A DNA stretch of 64,000 nt. It comes from Rariglobus hedericola (GTDB lineage Bacteria; Verrucomicrobiota; Verrucomicrobiia; Opitutales; Opitutaceae). Under the pieces are notes generated by a model. The model saw only the letters and a list, made by a program, of their open reading frames with translations. It searched no databases and had not been told where the DNA came from. Location of the stretch: the NCBI RefSeq assembly GCF_007559335.1, contig NZ_VMBG01000001.1, positions 682,001 to 746,000 of the forward strand, given 5' to 3'. Both the position numbers and the translations under genes were made by a program. Position 1 is the first letter of the stretch; every line of letters starts with the position of its first letter. Below are positions 17,357 to 26,738 of this stretch, piece after piece.

Positions 17357-18469
17357 TCAACGGCCAATCGGCGCCGCATCCTTGAACGCCTGCTGCAAGC
17401 GGCCTCCGGCAAAGACGACCGCGCTCCTCGCTTGCGGCACCACGGCGCCCAACCCGAAGAAATCGTGGACGACTCCCTCGTAATTACGATGGGCCACATC
17501 AACGCGCGCTTCCCTAAGTTTCCGCGCATAGGTTTCTCCCTCGGATCGAAGCGGATCGATCTGCGCGGTAATAATGGTCGCCGGCGGCAGGTCGTCGAAA
17601 CTCGCTGCGCGCAGGAGTGCGAACCGTGGATTAATGCGATCCGCCGGAGAGACGGAATGGTCCAAATACCAATCGATCAACGGCCGCCCGAACGGGATCA
17701 CGTTGGTGTTTTCGGAATAAGACGGCGTGTCCGTCCGTGAGTCCAGCAGGGGATAAATCAGCAACTGGTGGAGCGGCACGGGCACGTTGGAATCGCGAGC
17801 GCGGATGCAGACTCCCGCGGCCAGATTTCCGCCCGCGCCTTCACCCGCCACGGCAATGCGACGCGGATCTCCGTTGATTTCGGCGGCATGGGCGAGCGTC
17901 CATTGATAGGCGGCGAACGCGTCCTCCGTCGCGGCGGGGAACTTGTTTTCCGGCCCCTGGCGGTAATGCGCGGAAATGACGATCGCCTTGGCGGCGTTGG
18001 TGAGCGCCCGGGCGCTCGCGTCATAAGAATCCACGCTGCCGATGACGAAACCGCCTCCGTGAAAATAAATGATCACCGGCATCGGGCCGGTGCCATCAGC
18101 TGTAGGTGTATAAACACGTAATCTGATTTCGCCCGCGGGGCCGGCGATGGCGCGATCGGCGATTTGCGCAACGGGTTCGGAGCCTCCGCGTTTGCCGCGC
18201 GTTTTCAGCACGGCGTTAACCGCATCGGCCAAGGTGGGCTGACGACGGGCTTCGGCGGTAGTCAGCGTGGCGATGGGTTGAGGCACCAAGCGTGCATACT
18301 GATCCAGCACGACCTGCATGTCAGTGGACGGGTTTTGCGGTCCGGTGAGAACAACAGTCTGCACCCGTTCATAAACAAAAGGGGGTTCGGCCCGCGCCGA
18401 TTCAACGACGATGAGGGCCGAGACAAGCCCCAAGCTCAAGTAACTGGCTACTGCGCAAGGGGACCTCAT
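17357..18469 (-). CDS. Alpha/beta hydrolase, HSL (lipase/esterase family IV) type, nucleophile Ser replaced
   Basis: A 370-residue exported protein with a signal peptide (residues 1-27, hydrophobic core then A-R-A). The HSL oxyanion motif HGGGF is at 137-141. A DPLRSEG segment supplies the expected Asp and VVHDFFG the expected His. The nucleophile elbow, normally G-D-S-A-G, reads GEGAG (209-213), so Gly 211 replaces the catalytic Ser. The rest of the fold looks intact and undisrupted. It may be a non-hydrolytic binding protein or belong to a subfamily with different chemistry. It is divergent from typA. Confidence 0.8.
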   Translation of the reverse strand: MRSPCAVASYLSLGLVSALIVVESARAEPPFVYERVQTVVLTGPQNPSTDMQVVLDQYARLVPQPIATLTTAEARRQPTLADAVNAVLKTRGKRGGSEPVAQIADRAIAGPAGEIRLRVYTPTADGTGPMPVIIYFHGGGFVIGSVDSYDASARALTNAAKAIVISAHYRQGPENKFPAATEDAFAAYQWTLAHAAEINGDPRRIAVAGEGAGGNLAAGVCIRARDSNVPVPLHQLLIYPLLDSRTDTPSYSENTNVIPFGRPLIDWYLDHSVSPADRINPRFALLRAASFDDLPPATIITAQIDPLRSEGETYARKLREARVDVAHRNYEGVVHDFFGLGAVVPQARSAVVFAGGRLQQAFKDAAPIGR

Positions 18470-18656
18470 GCGGACAAGGTGAATCAAGCTTTTCGATTTT
18501 GCGACCTCGCTATCCTCGCCAGGACACAAGGCTGAACCAGCCGCTTAGAGGCCGGCCTGCGCGACGTTTGTGCAACGCGCCTTCCTTAGGCCTTGCCAAG
18601 CGTCAAGCCGCACCGCACGTTCTTCCTTTTTTCAAGACCGAACGCCTTACGCGCCT

Positions 18657-20474
18657 ATGAACCAGAACATCCGCAATATCGCCATCATCGCACACGTCGA
18701 CCATGGCAAAACCACGCTCGTTGACCAGCTCCTCAAAGAGGGCGGCGTCTATCGCGCCAATCAGGCCGTTGAGGTCCGCGCCATGGACTCCATGGACCTC
18801 GAAAAAGAAAAGGGCATCACGATCAAGGCCAAGAACACCTCTGTTCACTGGCAGGGTAAAATCGTCAACATTCTCGACACGCCCGGCCACGCCGACTTCG
18901 GCGGCGAAGTTGAGCGCGCCCTCCGCATGGTGGACGGCGTTCTCCTCGTCATCGATTCCTACGACGGTCCCCAGGCTCAGACCCGTTTCGTGCTCCGCAA
19001 GGCGCTCGCCCACGGCCTCAAGGTCGTCATCGTCATCAACAAGATCGACCGTCCCAACGCCGACCCGGTCAAGATGTATGACAAGGTCCTCGAGCTCCTC
19101 ATGGAACTCGAAGCCACCGAAGAGCAGTTCGATGCTCCCGTCGTTTACGGCTCCGGCCGCGATGGTTACATGATGTATAAACTCGGCGATGAGAAGAAGG
19201 ACATGACCCCTCTCTTCCAGACGATCATCGATCACGTCCCGCCTCCGTTCGCCAAGCCCGAAGAGCCGTTCCACATGCTGGTCTCCAACATCGACTGGTC
19301 CGACTACGTCGGCCGTATCGCTGTCGGCAAGATCCTCGGCGGCGTCATCAAGGTTGGCGACCCGATGTTCGTCATCCGCCACAACGAACCCGGCAAGAAG
19401 GTCCGCACCAAGGTCACCAAGATTTTCGAGTTCACCGGTCTCGGTCAGCGCGAAGTCGAACAGGCCCACGCAGGTAACATCGTCGGTCTCGCCGGCTTCG
19501 AAGACGTCGACATCGGCGACACCCTCGATGTCCGTGAAGACGGCCACGCTCTTCCCTTCACCCAGATCGATCCGCCCACGCTGGAGATGCAGTTCTCCGT
19601 TAACGACGGCCCGCTCGTCGGTCAGGAAGGCAAGCTCGTCACCTCCCGCCAGATTCGTGAGCGTCTGATGCGCGAGCTGAAGACCAACGTCTCCATCTAC
19701 ATCGACGACGCCGAGCGCGCCGGCGTGTTCAACGTCAAGGCCCGCGGCACCATGCAGGTCGCCGTCCTCGTCGAGACCATGCGCCGCGAAGGCTTCGAAA
19801 TGCTCGTCTCCCGCCCCACGGTGATCGAAAAGATCGTCGATGGCGCCCGCCATGAGCCTTACGAGACCGTCTGGGTCGAAGTTCCGGATGAGTGCGTCGG
19901 TTCCATCATGCAGAACCTTGCCAACCGCAAGGGTCAGCTGACCAACATGGAAAAGCTCACCGCCACCACCATGATCGAGGCCACCATCACGACCCGCGGC
20001 CTCATCGGCCTGGAAATCGACGTGATCAACGCCACCTCCGGCCGCGGTATCACGAGCCACTTGTTCAAGGAATATGGCCCGTATGCCGGTGAAGTGCTCA
20101 CCCGTATGACCGGCGTCATCACCGCGACCGAAGCCGGCGAAACCACGACCTACGCCCTCTTGATGGTGCAGGAACGCGGCAAGCTGTTCATCGGACCCGG
20201 CGAGCAAGTGTTCGAAGGCATGATCGTCGGCGAGAATCCTCGTAACGAAGATATCTCCTGTAACGCCGTCCGCGAAAAGGCCCTCACGAACTTCCGTTCG
20301 CAGGGTTCGGGTGTCGCCACCGGCCTCATCCCCGCCGCCAAGATGTCCCTCGAGCGCGCGCTCGAATACATCGCTTCGGACGAGCTCCTCGAGGTCACGC
20401 CGAAGAACCTCCGCCTCCGCAAGCGCATCCTCAACACGGGCGAGCGCCTCAAGGCCAAGAAGTCGGGCAAGTAA
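18657..20474 (+). CDS. typA: Ribosome-associated GTPase TypA/BipA
   Basis: A 605-residue translational GTPase (usual length about 605). G1 is AHVDHGKTT (residues 12-20), G2 lies in KEKGITI, G3 is DTPGHADF and G4 is NKID. EF-Tu-like domain 2, the EF-G III/V-like domains and the TypA-specific C-terminus follow. It binds the ribosome and is linked to 50S assembly and growth under stress or cold. Codon use is strongly biased towards C-ending codons, as in highly expressed genes. The ATG at 18657 fits the family N-terminus; in-frame sequence upstream is not conserved in character. A strong terminator follows at 20512-20542. Confidence 0.97.
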   Translation: MNQNIRNIAIIAHVDHGKTTLVDQLLKEGGVYRANQAVEVRAMDSMDLEKEKGITIKAKNTSVHWQGKIVNILDTPGHADFGGEVERALRMVDGVLLVIDSYDGPQAQTRFVLRKALAHGLKVVIVINKIDRPNADPVKMYDKVLELLMELEATEEQFDAPVVYGSGRDGYMMYKLGDEKKDMTPLFQTIIDHVPPPFAKPEEPFHMLVSNIDWSDYVGRIAVGKILGGVIKVGDPMFVIRHNEPGKKVRTKVTKIFEFTGLGQREVEQAHAGNIVGLAGFEDVDIGDTLDVREDGHALPFTQIDPPTLEMQFSVNDGPLVGQEGKLVTSRQIRERLMRELKTNVSIYIDDAERAGVFNVKARGTMQVAVLVETMRREGFEMLVSRPTVIEKIVDGARHEPYETVWVEVPDECVGSIMQNLANRKGQLTNMEKLTATTMIEATITTRGLIGLEIDVINATSGRGITSHLFKEYGPYAGEVLTRMTGVITATEAGETTTYALLMVQERGKLFIGPGEQVFEGMIVGENPRNEDISCNAVREKALTNFRSQGSGVATGLIPAAKMSLERALEYIASDELLEVTPKNLRLRKRILNTGERLKAKKSGK

Positions 20475-20511
20475 CCTGCGCCCGCTGTTTACAGCGAGTC
20501 ATCAGGCTTTC

Positions 20512-20542
20512 AAAGCCGCCGGATTCAACCGGCGGCTTTTTT
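20512..20542 (+). terminator. Intrinsic terminator after typA
   Basis: A GC-rich stem (AAGCCGCCGG paired with CCGGCGGCTT, loop ATTCAA) is followed directly by a run of six T. It lies 38 bp after the typA stop and separates it from the ABC gene. Confidence 0.9.
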
Positions 20543-20603
20543 GTGCCGTATATTCCCGCAGCTTCGCTCTAGTGTTGTTGTTTTCAGGCTAATATTTTCG
20601 CTC

Positions 20604-22448
20604 ATGGCCGTGCCCCCCACTTTTTTCTCCAGGCTTAAAACGTTCTGGACTCTCGCCCGGCCGTTCTGGGTTTCAGAGGAGAAGAAGTCCGCGTGGGTTT
20701 TGCTGTCGGCCGTCATCACGCTCACCATCGCGCAAAACTGGATCGGCATCCGTCTCTCGTATTGGAACCGCTCGTTCTTCGATACCGTCCAGCGTGGTGA
20801 TTACGGTTATTTCGTCCACCTCGGTGGCGTGATGATCGCACTCATTTTTTTATCGATCACGTTCTGGCTGGCGGAGGACTACCTATTTTCTTCGCTGAAG
20901 ATCCGCTGGCGCCGCTGGATGACGGCACGTTTTCTCGATCAGTGGCTGGGTGATCGCGCGCATTACCTCGGACAACTCGACTCGGCTCACGGCGACAATC
21001 CCGACCAACGCATCAGCGAAGATATCCGCAGCTTCGTCTTCACGTCGCTCGACCTGTTGATGCAGCTGCTCTCGGCACTGATCGGCTTCATCGCTTTCGT
21101 GGTCATCCTGTGGACCCTCTCCGAGGGACCGCCCACTCCGCTCGGCCAACAGCCGCCCGTGAATCTTCCCGATAAGTTCATGTGGCTTCAGCCCGCTTAT
21201 CTCACGCTGTGGAGCGCCTACGAAACAAGCATGGCGTTCATCACGTCGATTCCCGGGCATCTCGTTTGGTTTTGTTTTCTCTACTCCTGGCTCGGCAGCT
21301 GGCTCGTAAACAAAGTCGGACGTCCGATCATCGGCCTCGCCTACGAACAGGAAAAACTCGAGGCCGACTTCCGCTTTGGTCTCATCCGTTTGCGCGAAAA
21401 CAGCGAGAGCACCGCACTCATCGAAGGTGAATCCGCCGAGCGTCGGACGCTAGGCGCGCACTTCGCCCGCATCGTGGGCAACTTCAACGCGCGGCTCATC
21501 AAGCAGGTTCACTTAAACGCATTTAAGGCCGTCTATTTCCGTCTCTCCGACTCCGTCCCGCTGCTGCTCTCCGCACCACGTTTTTTCGCCGGCACCATTT
21601 CGCTCGGCCAGCTCACGCAGCTCACGGGCGCCTTCGGCCGCGTGCAAAGTTGTCTCAATGTTTTCATCAACAGCTATGAGACCATCGCCGGCTGGTGGGC
21701 GGTCACCGAACGTCTCGATGGTTTCGTGCGCGGCATCGAACACGCCCAGGAACTGCGTGCCACCCAGAGTCGTATCTACTCTTCCGGCGAGCGCGGGACC
21801 CAACTGGTCGTCAGCGACCTCGCCCTCTTCCGCCCCGACGGCAAGCCCTTGCTCGCTCCGGTCAACTTTACGCTTACCCCTGGCGACTCGGTGCTCATCA
21901 CCGGCCCGTCCGGTTGCGGCAAGAGCACGCTCCTCCGCGCCCTCGCCGGCCTTTGGCCCTACGAACAAGGTTTCGTCCACCTGCCCGCGCCCTTTCGCTG
22001 CATGGTGATGCCGCAGCGCCCCTACCTGCCGATCGGCACGCTCCGGGCCGCCGTGTGCTATCCGGAACCGCCGGAAAAGTTCACCGACGAAGCCGTCCGC
22101 ACCGCCCTCGCCTTAGCCCAAGTCCCTTCGCTCGCCGCCCGCATCGATGAGGACGCGCACTGGTCCCAACGTCTTTCCGGCGGTGAACAACAGCGTGTCG
22201 CCCTTGCCCGCATCTTTCTCCTCAAGCCGGACTGGCTCTTCCTTGACGAAGCCACCTCGGCCATGGATGAAGCCGCCGAGCACGCGTTTTACATGAGCCT
22301 GCGAGCCACGCTCCCGAACGTATCTTATCTAACCATCGCCCACCGAAGCACCTTGCGTGCAGTCCATGCGCGACATTTCAGCATTTTGACCCACGAAGAT
22401 GGCACGCATCACCTCACTGAAGTGAACAACGCCATGGCAAACTGGTAG
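20604..22448 (+). CDS. ABC transporter, fused membrane/ATPase, YddA / SbmA-BacA-like (ABCD-type)
   Basis: A 614-residue half-transporter. The N-terminal part (about residues 1-330) is a SbmA/BacA-like membrane domain with several hydrophobic segments and the ENSESTALIEGESAERR EAA-like loop. The C-terminal ATPase has Walker A TGPSGCGKST, the Q-loop MPQRPYLPIG, signature LSGGEQQRVALAR and Walker B LFLDEATSAMD. Relatives import peptides or move very-long-chain fatty acyl compounds, including a role in lipid A VLCFA content in rhizobia. The ATG at 20604 is used; in-frame codons upstream lie in the terminator region. Substrate unknown. Confidence 0.87.
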   Translation: MAVPPTFFSRLKTFWTLARPFWVSEEKKSAWVLLSAVITLTIAQNWIGIRLSYWNRSFFDTVQRGDYGYFVHLGGVMIALIFLSITFWLAEDYLFSSLKIRWRRWMTARFLDQWLGDRAHYLGQLDSAHGDNPDQRISEDIRSFVFTSLDLLMQLLSALIGFIAFVVILWTLSEGPPTPLGQQPPVNLPDKFMWLQPAYLTLWSAYETSMAFITSIPGHLVWFCFLYSWLGSWLVNKVGRPIIGLAYEQEKLEADFRFGLIRLRENSESTALIEGESAERRTLGAHFARIVGNFNARLIKQVHLNAFKAVYFRLSDSVPLLLSAPRFFAGTISLGQLTQLTGAFGRVQSCLNVFINSYETIAGWWAVTERLDGFVRGIEHAQELRATQSRIYSSGERGTQLVVSDLALFRPDGKPLLAPVNFTLTPGDSVLITGPSGCGKSTLLRALAGLWPYEQGFVHLPAPFRCMVMPQRPYLPIGTLRAAVCYPEPPEKFTDEAVRTALALAQVPSLAARIDEDAHWSQRLSGGEQQRVALARIFLLKPDWLFLDEATSAMDEAAEHAFYMSLRATLPNVSYLTIAHRSTLRAVHARHFSILTHEDGTHHLTEVNNAMANW

Positions 22449-22525
22449 GCTCCCACGGCATGCAGGGTTTTACCACTTTGAACTTGATACGGAGTCTCAA
22501 TAGCCATCCATTGAACCTTTAGACT

Positions 22526-23239
22526 ATGCCAACCTCTCTCTTCTTCGCGTTTCTGATGGGACAAACTCCGATGGAGCTCTTCACCCACGGTGGTCCGATT
22601 ATGTGGCCCATTTTGATCGTCTCCTTTCTGGCGATCACCGTCGTCGTGGAACGCACGATTTTTCTTTTTCGCGAGAGCTCCAGCCGTGAGCCCGAGGTAG
22701 TCGAAAAGATGCTCGAATACGTCGAAACCCGTGACACCGCCAGCGCCGTGGCCCTCGGCGCCAAGAGCAGCGATTATGTCGCCCGCATCCTCGTTTACGC
22801 CCTCACGCACAAAGAGCACTCCCTGCCCAACGCCTTCATGCGCGCCGCCAACCGCGAGCTCGCCCGTTTTCAGCAAGGCATGGCGTGGCTCGACACGTGC
22901 ATCACCGCCGCCCCGTTGCTCGGTTTGCTCGGCACCGTCACGGGCATGATGGCCACGTTCAGCGTTCTTAGCGGTGGTGGCGATCTCAGTGCCAGCACAG
23001 GCGCGATTACCGGCGGCGTCGGCGAAGCCCTTATCGCCACCGCCTGTGGTCTCGTTATCGCGATTCTCGGCCTGTTCCCTTACAACGTCCTCAGTGCACG
23101 CATCGAGGCCGCCAAGCACGATATCTCGGATGCATCCAACGCCCTCGAGGTCATCATCAAGAAGGCCGATGCGTGCAACGACTGCCCGGCCACCATCGCC
23201 TCAATCCGCGCGCCCGCCGCTCCTTCGCCCCGCGCATGA
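22526..23239 (+). CDS. exbB: ExbB/TolQ/MotA family proton channel subunit
   Basis: A 237-residue inner-membrane protein with three hydrophobic segments: near 22-45, 130-155 (APLLGLLGTVTGMMATF) and 165-195 (GEALIATACGLVIAILGLFPYN). These carry the family pore motifs, including the conserved Thr/Ala-rich third helix. It forms the pentameric stator that drives a TonB- or Tol-type protein from the proton gradient. It opens a seven-gene operon; its stop overlaps the first exbD start (ATGA at 23236). The C-terminal tail is slightly extended and cysteine-containing. Confidence 0.93.
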   Translation: MPTSLFFAFLMGQTPMELFTHGGPIMWPILIVSFLAITVVVERTIFLFRESSSREPEVVEKMLEYVETRDTASAVALGAKSSDYVARILVYALTHKEHSLPNAFMRAANRELARFQQGMAWLDTCITAAPLLGLLGTVTGMMATFSVLSGGGDLSASTGAITGGVGEALIATACGLVIAILGLFPYNVLSARIEAAKHDISDASNALEVIIKKADACNDCPATIASIRAPAAPSPRA

Positions 23240-23667
23240 GCGGTATGCTCCCAGGACAGTTTGCCGCCGCGCCCAAGCGGGCTCGTATCGAGATCATTCC
23301 CCTCATCGACGTGATCTTCTTCCTGCTGGCTACGTTCGTCCTCTTCACGTTGTCGCTTGATAAGTCCGGTGGTCTGACGGTTGCCTTGCCCGCCACCGAG
23401 ACCAGTCAGGCGCGCGTCTCGGAAGGCGCAGTCACGCTCACGTTGTCGGTCGACGGCACGATCGCCTGGGATAAGCAGCGCGTGACGCTCGACGACTTCA
23501 TCGCCCGCCTGCAGGCCTACAAACAAACCACCCCCGAACCCCGCATTCTGATCAACGGTGATGAAAAGGCCTCGTTCTCCCAGGCGCGCTACGTGATCGA
23601 CGAGGTCCGCAAGGCCGGCATCTCCAGAATTCTCATCGAAACCCGCATTCGTCCCGCCGGCTCTTAA
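23236..23667 (+). CDS. exbD: ExbD/TolR family protein, copy 1
   Basis: A 143-residue protein. A short cytoplasmic N-terminus and IEIIPLIDVIFFLLATFVLF form the single membrane helix with the essential Asp at residue 25. A periplasmic domain of about 95 residues ends in a VRKAGISRI helix typical of ExbD/TolR. It pairs with the ExbB pore and couples proton flow to movement. It is followed after 20 bp by a second copy whose membrane helix is nearly identical while the periplasmic domain differs. Confidence 0.93.
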   Translation: MSGMLPGQFAAAPKRARIEIIPLIDVIFFLLATFVLFTLSLDKSGGLTVALPATETSQARVSEGAVTLTLSVDGTIAWDKQRVTLDDFIARLQAYKQTTPEPRILINGDEKASFSQARYVIDEVRKAGISRILIETRIRPAGS

Positions 23668-23687
23668 GCGGCAGGCACCTCTTCACC

Positions 23688-24119
23688 ATGTCTGGCTCAT
23701 TTGGAGGACAATCTGCAGGCGGCGCCAAAAAAGCGCGCATCGAGATCATTCCGCTCATCGACGTGATCTTCTTCCTGCTGGCCACGTTCGTCCTCTTCAC
23801 TCTCTCGCTGGATAAAATCCAATCCGTCCCCGTGGATCTTCCGCAAGCCACGCCCGCGGCCCGTCCGATCACTGAGGACGATCTGGTTGTTCTGCAAATC
23901 TCCGAGCCCGGCACCGCGTATTGGAACCGGGAACTCATTTCCTCGACCGAGATTCCGCGCCGCTTGCTCGACTACAAAGCAACCGTCCCCGCGCCGCGCG
24001 TCCTCGTTTCCGGTGACGACAAAGCCCGTTACGGCGATGCCGTTCTTGCACTCGACGAGGTTCGCAAGGCTGGCATCACCGTCTCCATCGAAACCGCCTT
24101 CCGCGCCACCGGCCGCTGA
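23688..24119 (+). CDS. exbD: ExbD/TolR family protein, copy 2
   Basis: A 143-residue protein, the same length as copy 1. The membrane helix and its Asp 25 match copy 1 at protein level and nearly so at DNA level. The periplasmic domain from about residue 45 is clearly diverged (VPVDLPQATPAA against LTVALPATETS). Tandem unequal ExbD pairs suggest an asymmetric ExbD dimer in the ExbB pore, which is an inference. It is followed 8 bp later by tonB. Confidence 0.92.
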   Translation: MSGSFGGQSAGGAKKARIEIIPLIDVIFFLLATFVLFTLSLDKIQSVPVDLPQATPAARPITEDDLVVLQISEPGTAYWNRELISSTEIPRRLLDYKATVPAPRVLVSGDDKARYGDAVLALDEVRKAGITVSIETAFRATGR

Positions 24120-24127
24120 ACCCCGCC

Positions 24128-24802
24128 ATGAAACGCGATCTCATTATTGGCCTGATTGTGGCGCTGCTCATTCACGGTGGCCTCGCGCTCGGCGGCGATT
24201 TTTTGAAGGGCAAACCCGCGCCCGCTCCGGTAGACGATAGCATCCCCGTCGTCGAACTCGCGCCGCTGCCTCCGCTCGAGCCCGAGACCCTCGACATGCC
24301 CGAGCCGTCCAGCGAAGGCGGCGGTGATCTATCCGATTTGGTGCCGCCCATGCAGGCCGATACGCCCGCGCCCACCGCCTCTACGTTCACGCAGCAGATC
24401 CAGCCACCACCTCCACCCGGCATCAGCCGTCCCGCCACCATCACCTTGATGCACGGCCGCCCCGGCACCGGTATTGGCACCGGCACGGGCGACGGTTTCA
24501 AAAACATCTTCGATCTTGCCTCTCTGGATCAGCTTCCGGCTCCACGCACGCCCATCCGTCCGGTGTATCCACACGAGATGAGCCGGGCCGGCATCAACGG
24601 CGAAGTGTCCGTCGGCTTCATCGTCGACTCCGAGGGCAGCGTGCGAAACGCCTATGTGATCAGCTCCACCAATCGTGAGTTTGAGCCCGAGGCCTTGCGC
24701 GCCGTCAGCCGCGCCAAGTTCAAACCCGGTCGCAAAAACGGCACCAACGTCAGCACCCGCAACGTGCAACTCACGATCACCTTTAATATCTCGGGCAACT
24801 GA
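24128..24802 (+). CDS. tonB: TonB family energy transducer
   Basis: A 224-residue protein. One N-terminal membrane helix (residues 5-22, including the H of LLIHGG that meets the ExbB/ExbD channel) is followed by a Pro/Glu-rich periplasmic spacer (about 30-105). The C-terminal TonB domain (about 140-222) has PVYPHEMSRAGINGEVSVGFIVDSEG, VISSTNREFEPEALRAV and KFKPGRKNG. It passes energy to outer-membrane TonB-dependent receptors or another outer-membrane partner. No receptor gene is nearby. The start of the TPR gene follows after 2 bp, so these are co-translated. Confidence 0.93.
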   Translation: MKRDLIIGLIVALLIHGGLALGGDFLKGKPAPAPVDDSIPVVELAPLPPLEPETLDMPEPSSEGGGDLSDLVPPMQADTPAPTASTFTQQIQPPPPPGISRPATITLMHGRPGTGIGTGTGDGFKNIFDLASLDQLPAPRTPIRPVYPHEMSRAGINGEVSVGFIVDSEGSVRNAYVISSTNREFEPEALRAVSRAKFKPGRKNGTNVSTRNVQLTITFNISGN

Positions 24803-24804
24803 TC

Positions 24805-26160
24805 ATGGCCTCCCCTCGCTACACGCTCATCTTTGCCGCCTTGCTGGTGCTCGTCGCCCCGGCTTCGATGCGCGCACAGACGCCGGCCACACCCCAGATT
24901 TCCGAAGCCCTCTCCGCCGAGTTCGGCAAACTCCGCGAGCTCACCGAAGCGCAGTCGTATGCCACCGCGCTCGTCAGTATCGATCGACTGCTCGGCGTTG
25001 CCCCGGCCGACAGCTACGACCGCATTCTGCTCTCGCAGGTCAAAGCCCAGATCCTCCTCAGCCAGGGCAAATACGCGGACTCTATCAGCCCGTTTGAAGA
25101 GGTCCTCCGGCTCGCTGAACGCCCGGGCTATTTGAGCGCCGCCGCGCAGACCGACACACTGTTTCTCCTCGCCCAGCTCTACCAACAGCAAGCCTCCGAA
25201 TCCAAGGATTTGGCCGTGCAGCGCAAGATGCTCGCCAGCGCCGCGACATACCTGAATCGCTGGCAGGCCCGCACCCCGAACCCCACGCCAGCCGGCCAGC
25301 TCTTCGCCGCCTCGCTCTATTACCAGCAGTCCACGCTCGTTCCTGAAAAGATCGATTCCACCCTGCTCGCCTCGTCTCGCGCTGCCGCCGAGGCCGGTCT
25401 CCCGCTCCAGCTCAAGCCGCCTGCGTCGCTTTACGTGCTCATTCTCGCTACGCTTCAACAAAGCGAAAAACACCTCGAGTCCACCGACATCCTCGAACTC
25501 CTCGTCGAACAAAACCCGGCGAACTCCAGCTACTGGCAGCAGCTTTCCGCGACCTATCTCGCCCTCGCCGGTGCCGCCAAAAACGAGCGCGAGGCCGACC
25601 GCTATAACCTCCGCGCGCTCCTCACCCTCGAACGCGCGCAAGCCCGCGGATTCCTCGTCTCGCCCAAGGAAAACTTCAACGTCGTCGCCCTCTATCTCGG
25701 CCTGCGCCAGTTTGATCCCGCCATCGCGTTGCTCGAAAAAGGCCTGTCCGACGGCACGCTGGAAAACACCCGCCGCAATTGGGAACTCCTCGCCAATTCC
25801 TATCAGCAATCCCAACGCGAAACCGAAGCCATCGCCGCACTCGAAAAAGCCGTCGTCCGCCTGCCTGAGGACGGACAGCTCGAGTTTTCCCTCGCCCAGC
25901 TTCTTTACGGTCGCACTCGCGTAGCCGACGCCCGCCGACACCTCGGATTCGCCGTCAAAAAAGGTCACTTGGACAAGCCCGGCCAGACGCGTCTCTTCCT
26001 GGCCTATACCGCGTTCGAACTCCAGGATTACGCCGATGCCGCGGCCAAAGCCGGTGAAGCGGCGAACTTCGATGACGTGAAAAAAGACGACCTAGTCCGT
26101 CTCAAAAAAGCCATCGACGACGCGCTGCGCACGCGTGTCTCCGCCACCTCGAAATCCTGA
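24805..26160 (+). CDS. Exported TPR-repeat protein of the Exb/Ton operon
   Basis: A 451-residue protein with a signal peptide (residues about 1-25, ending ASMRAQ). It is almost wholly helical after that, with several TPR-like helix pairs, for example VALYLGLRQFDPAIALLEKGL, NSYQQSQRETEAIAALEKAV and LAYTAFELQDYADAAAKAGEA. It likely acts in the periplasm as a scaffold. Its place directly after tonB, with gaps of 2 and 15 bp, says it is part of the energised complex. No enzymatic motif was seen. Confidence 0.85.
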   Translation: MASPRYTLIFAALLVLVAPASMRAQTPATPQISEALSAEFGKLRELTEAQSYATALVSIDRLLGVAPADSYDRILLSQVKAQILLSQGKYADSISPFEEVLRLAERPGYLSAAAQTDTLFLLAQLYQQQASESKDLAVQRKMLASAATYLNRWQARTPNPTPAGQLFAASLYYQQSTLVPEKIDSTLLASSRAAAEAGLPLQLKPPASLYVLILATLQQSEKHLESTDILELLVEQNPANSSYWQQLSATYLALAGAAKNEREADRYNLRALLTLERAQARGFLVSPKENFNVVALYLGLRQFDPAIALLEKGLSDGTLENTRRNWELLANSYQQSQRETEAIAALEKAVVRLPEDGQLEFSLAQLLYGRTRVADARRHLGFAVKKGHLDKPGQTRLFLAYTAFELQDYADAAAKAGEAANFDDVKKDDLVRLKKAIDDALRTRVSATSKS

Positions 26161-26175
26161 TCCTTCTCTCCGCCC

Positions 26176-26709
26176 ATGAACAAAATTTACTTCACCGCTC
26201 CGATTGTCGCGCTCGTCCTTTTTATCGGCGCCTACACGTGGTCGCGCAGCGGCTTCGCCGAACGCGATGAAGCCCGACGCATCGAGCTCAAAGCCGCGCA
26301 TGAAGCCAAGGCCGCCACCGAGCGAGCCGCGCGTGAAAAGGCCATCGCCGAAGCGCTCGTCTTCAATGAACAACGCAAAAAAGAGCGTCTGGAGCGTGAA
26401 GCCCGTGAAGCCGCCGAACGCGAAGCCCGCGCAGTCGCACTCGAAGCGCGCGACCTCGCCTTCCGCGAGCAAGAACGTCTCACCCGCCAGATCCAGCGTC
26501 TCAAACGCGAACTCTCCACCGAACAGGAAGCCGTCAACCGCCTTCAGATCGACCGCGACGCCGCGCTCTCCGAGCAGACGTTTCTGAAGGCCTTCGTTCC
26601 CGAGTCCCGCGCCAATGCCGCCGCGCTCACCCGCGTCATCAATCAAATCGCCGCCGCTGAAGCCGCCCGCGTAAAAGCCGCCGCCGAGGCCGCTAAAGCC
26701 AAGTCCTGA
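26176..26709 (+). CDS. Membrane-anchored coiled-coil protein 1 of the Exb/Ton operon
   Basis: A 177-residue protein. One N-terminal membrane helix (MNKIYFTAPIVALVLFIGAY) is followed by about 150 residues of charged Ala/Glu/Arg/Lys-rich sequence with heptad spacing, predicted to be a long coiled coil in the periplasm. The C-terminus is Ala/Lys repeat-like. It has the same plan as the next gene (N-terminus MNKIYFTAPIV against MNRLYLIVPVV), so the two are paralogues. No catalytic motif. Function unknown; it may be a rod linking inner and outer membranes. Confidence 0.8.
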   Translation: MNKIYFTAPIVALVLFIGAYTWSRSGFAERDEARRIELKAAHEAKAATERAAREKAIAEALVFNEQRKKERLEREAREAAEREARAVALEARDLAFREQERLTRQIQRLKRELSTEQEAVNRLQIDRDAALSEQTFLKAFVPESRANAAALTRVINQIAAAEAARVKAAAEAAKAKS

Positions 26710-26738
26710 TCCACGCTTTGTTCTACTCCGGCTCCGAA

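Noticed and set aside
18603-20207. A 534-residue minus-strand frame inside typA
   Set aside because: It is antisense of a clear TypA gene, with Asp/Gly/Val-rich composition typical of shadow frames and no domain.
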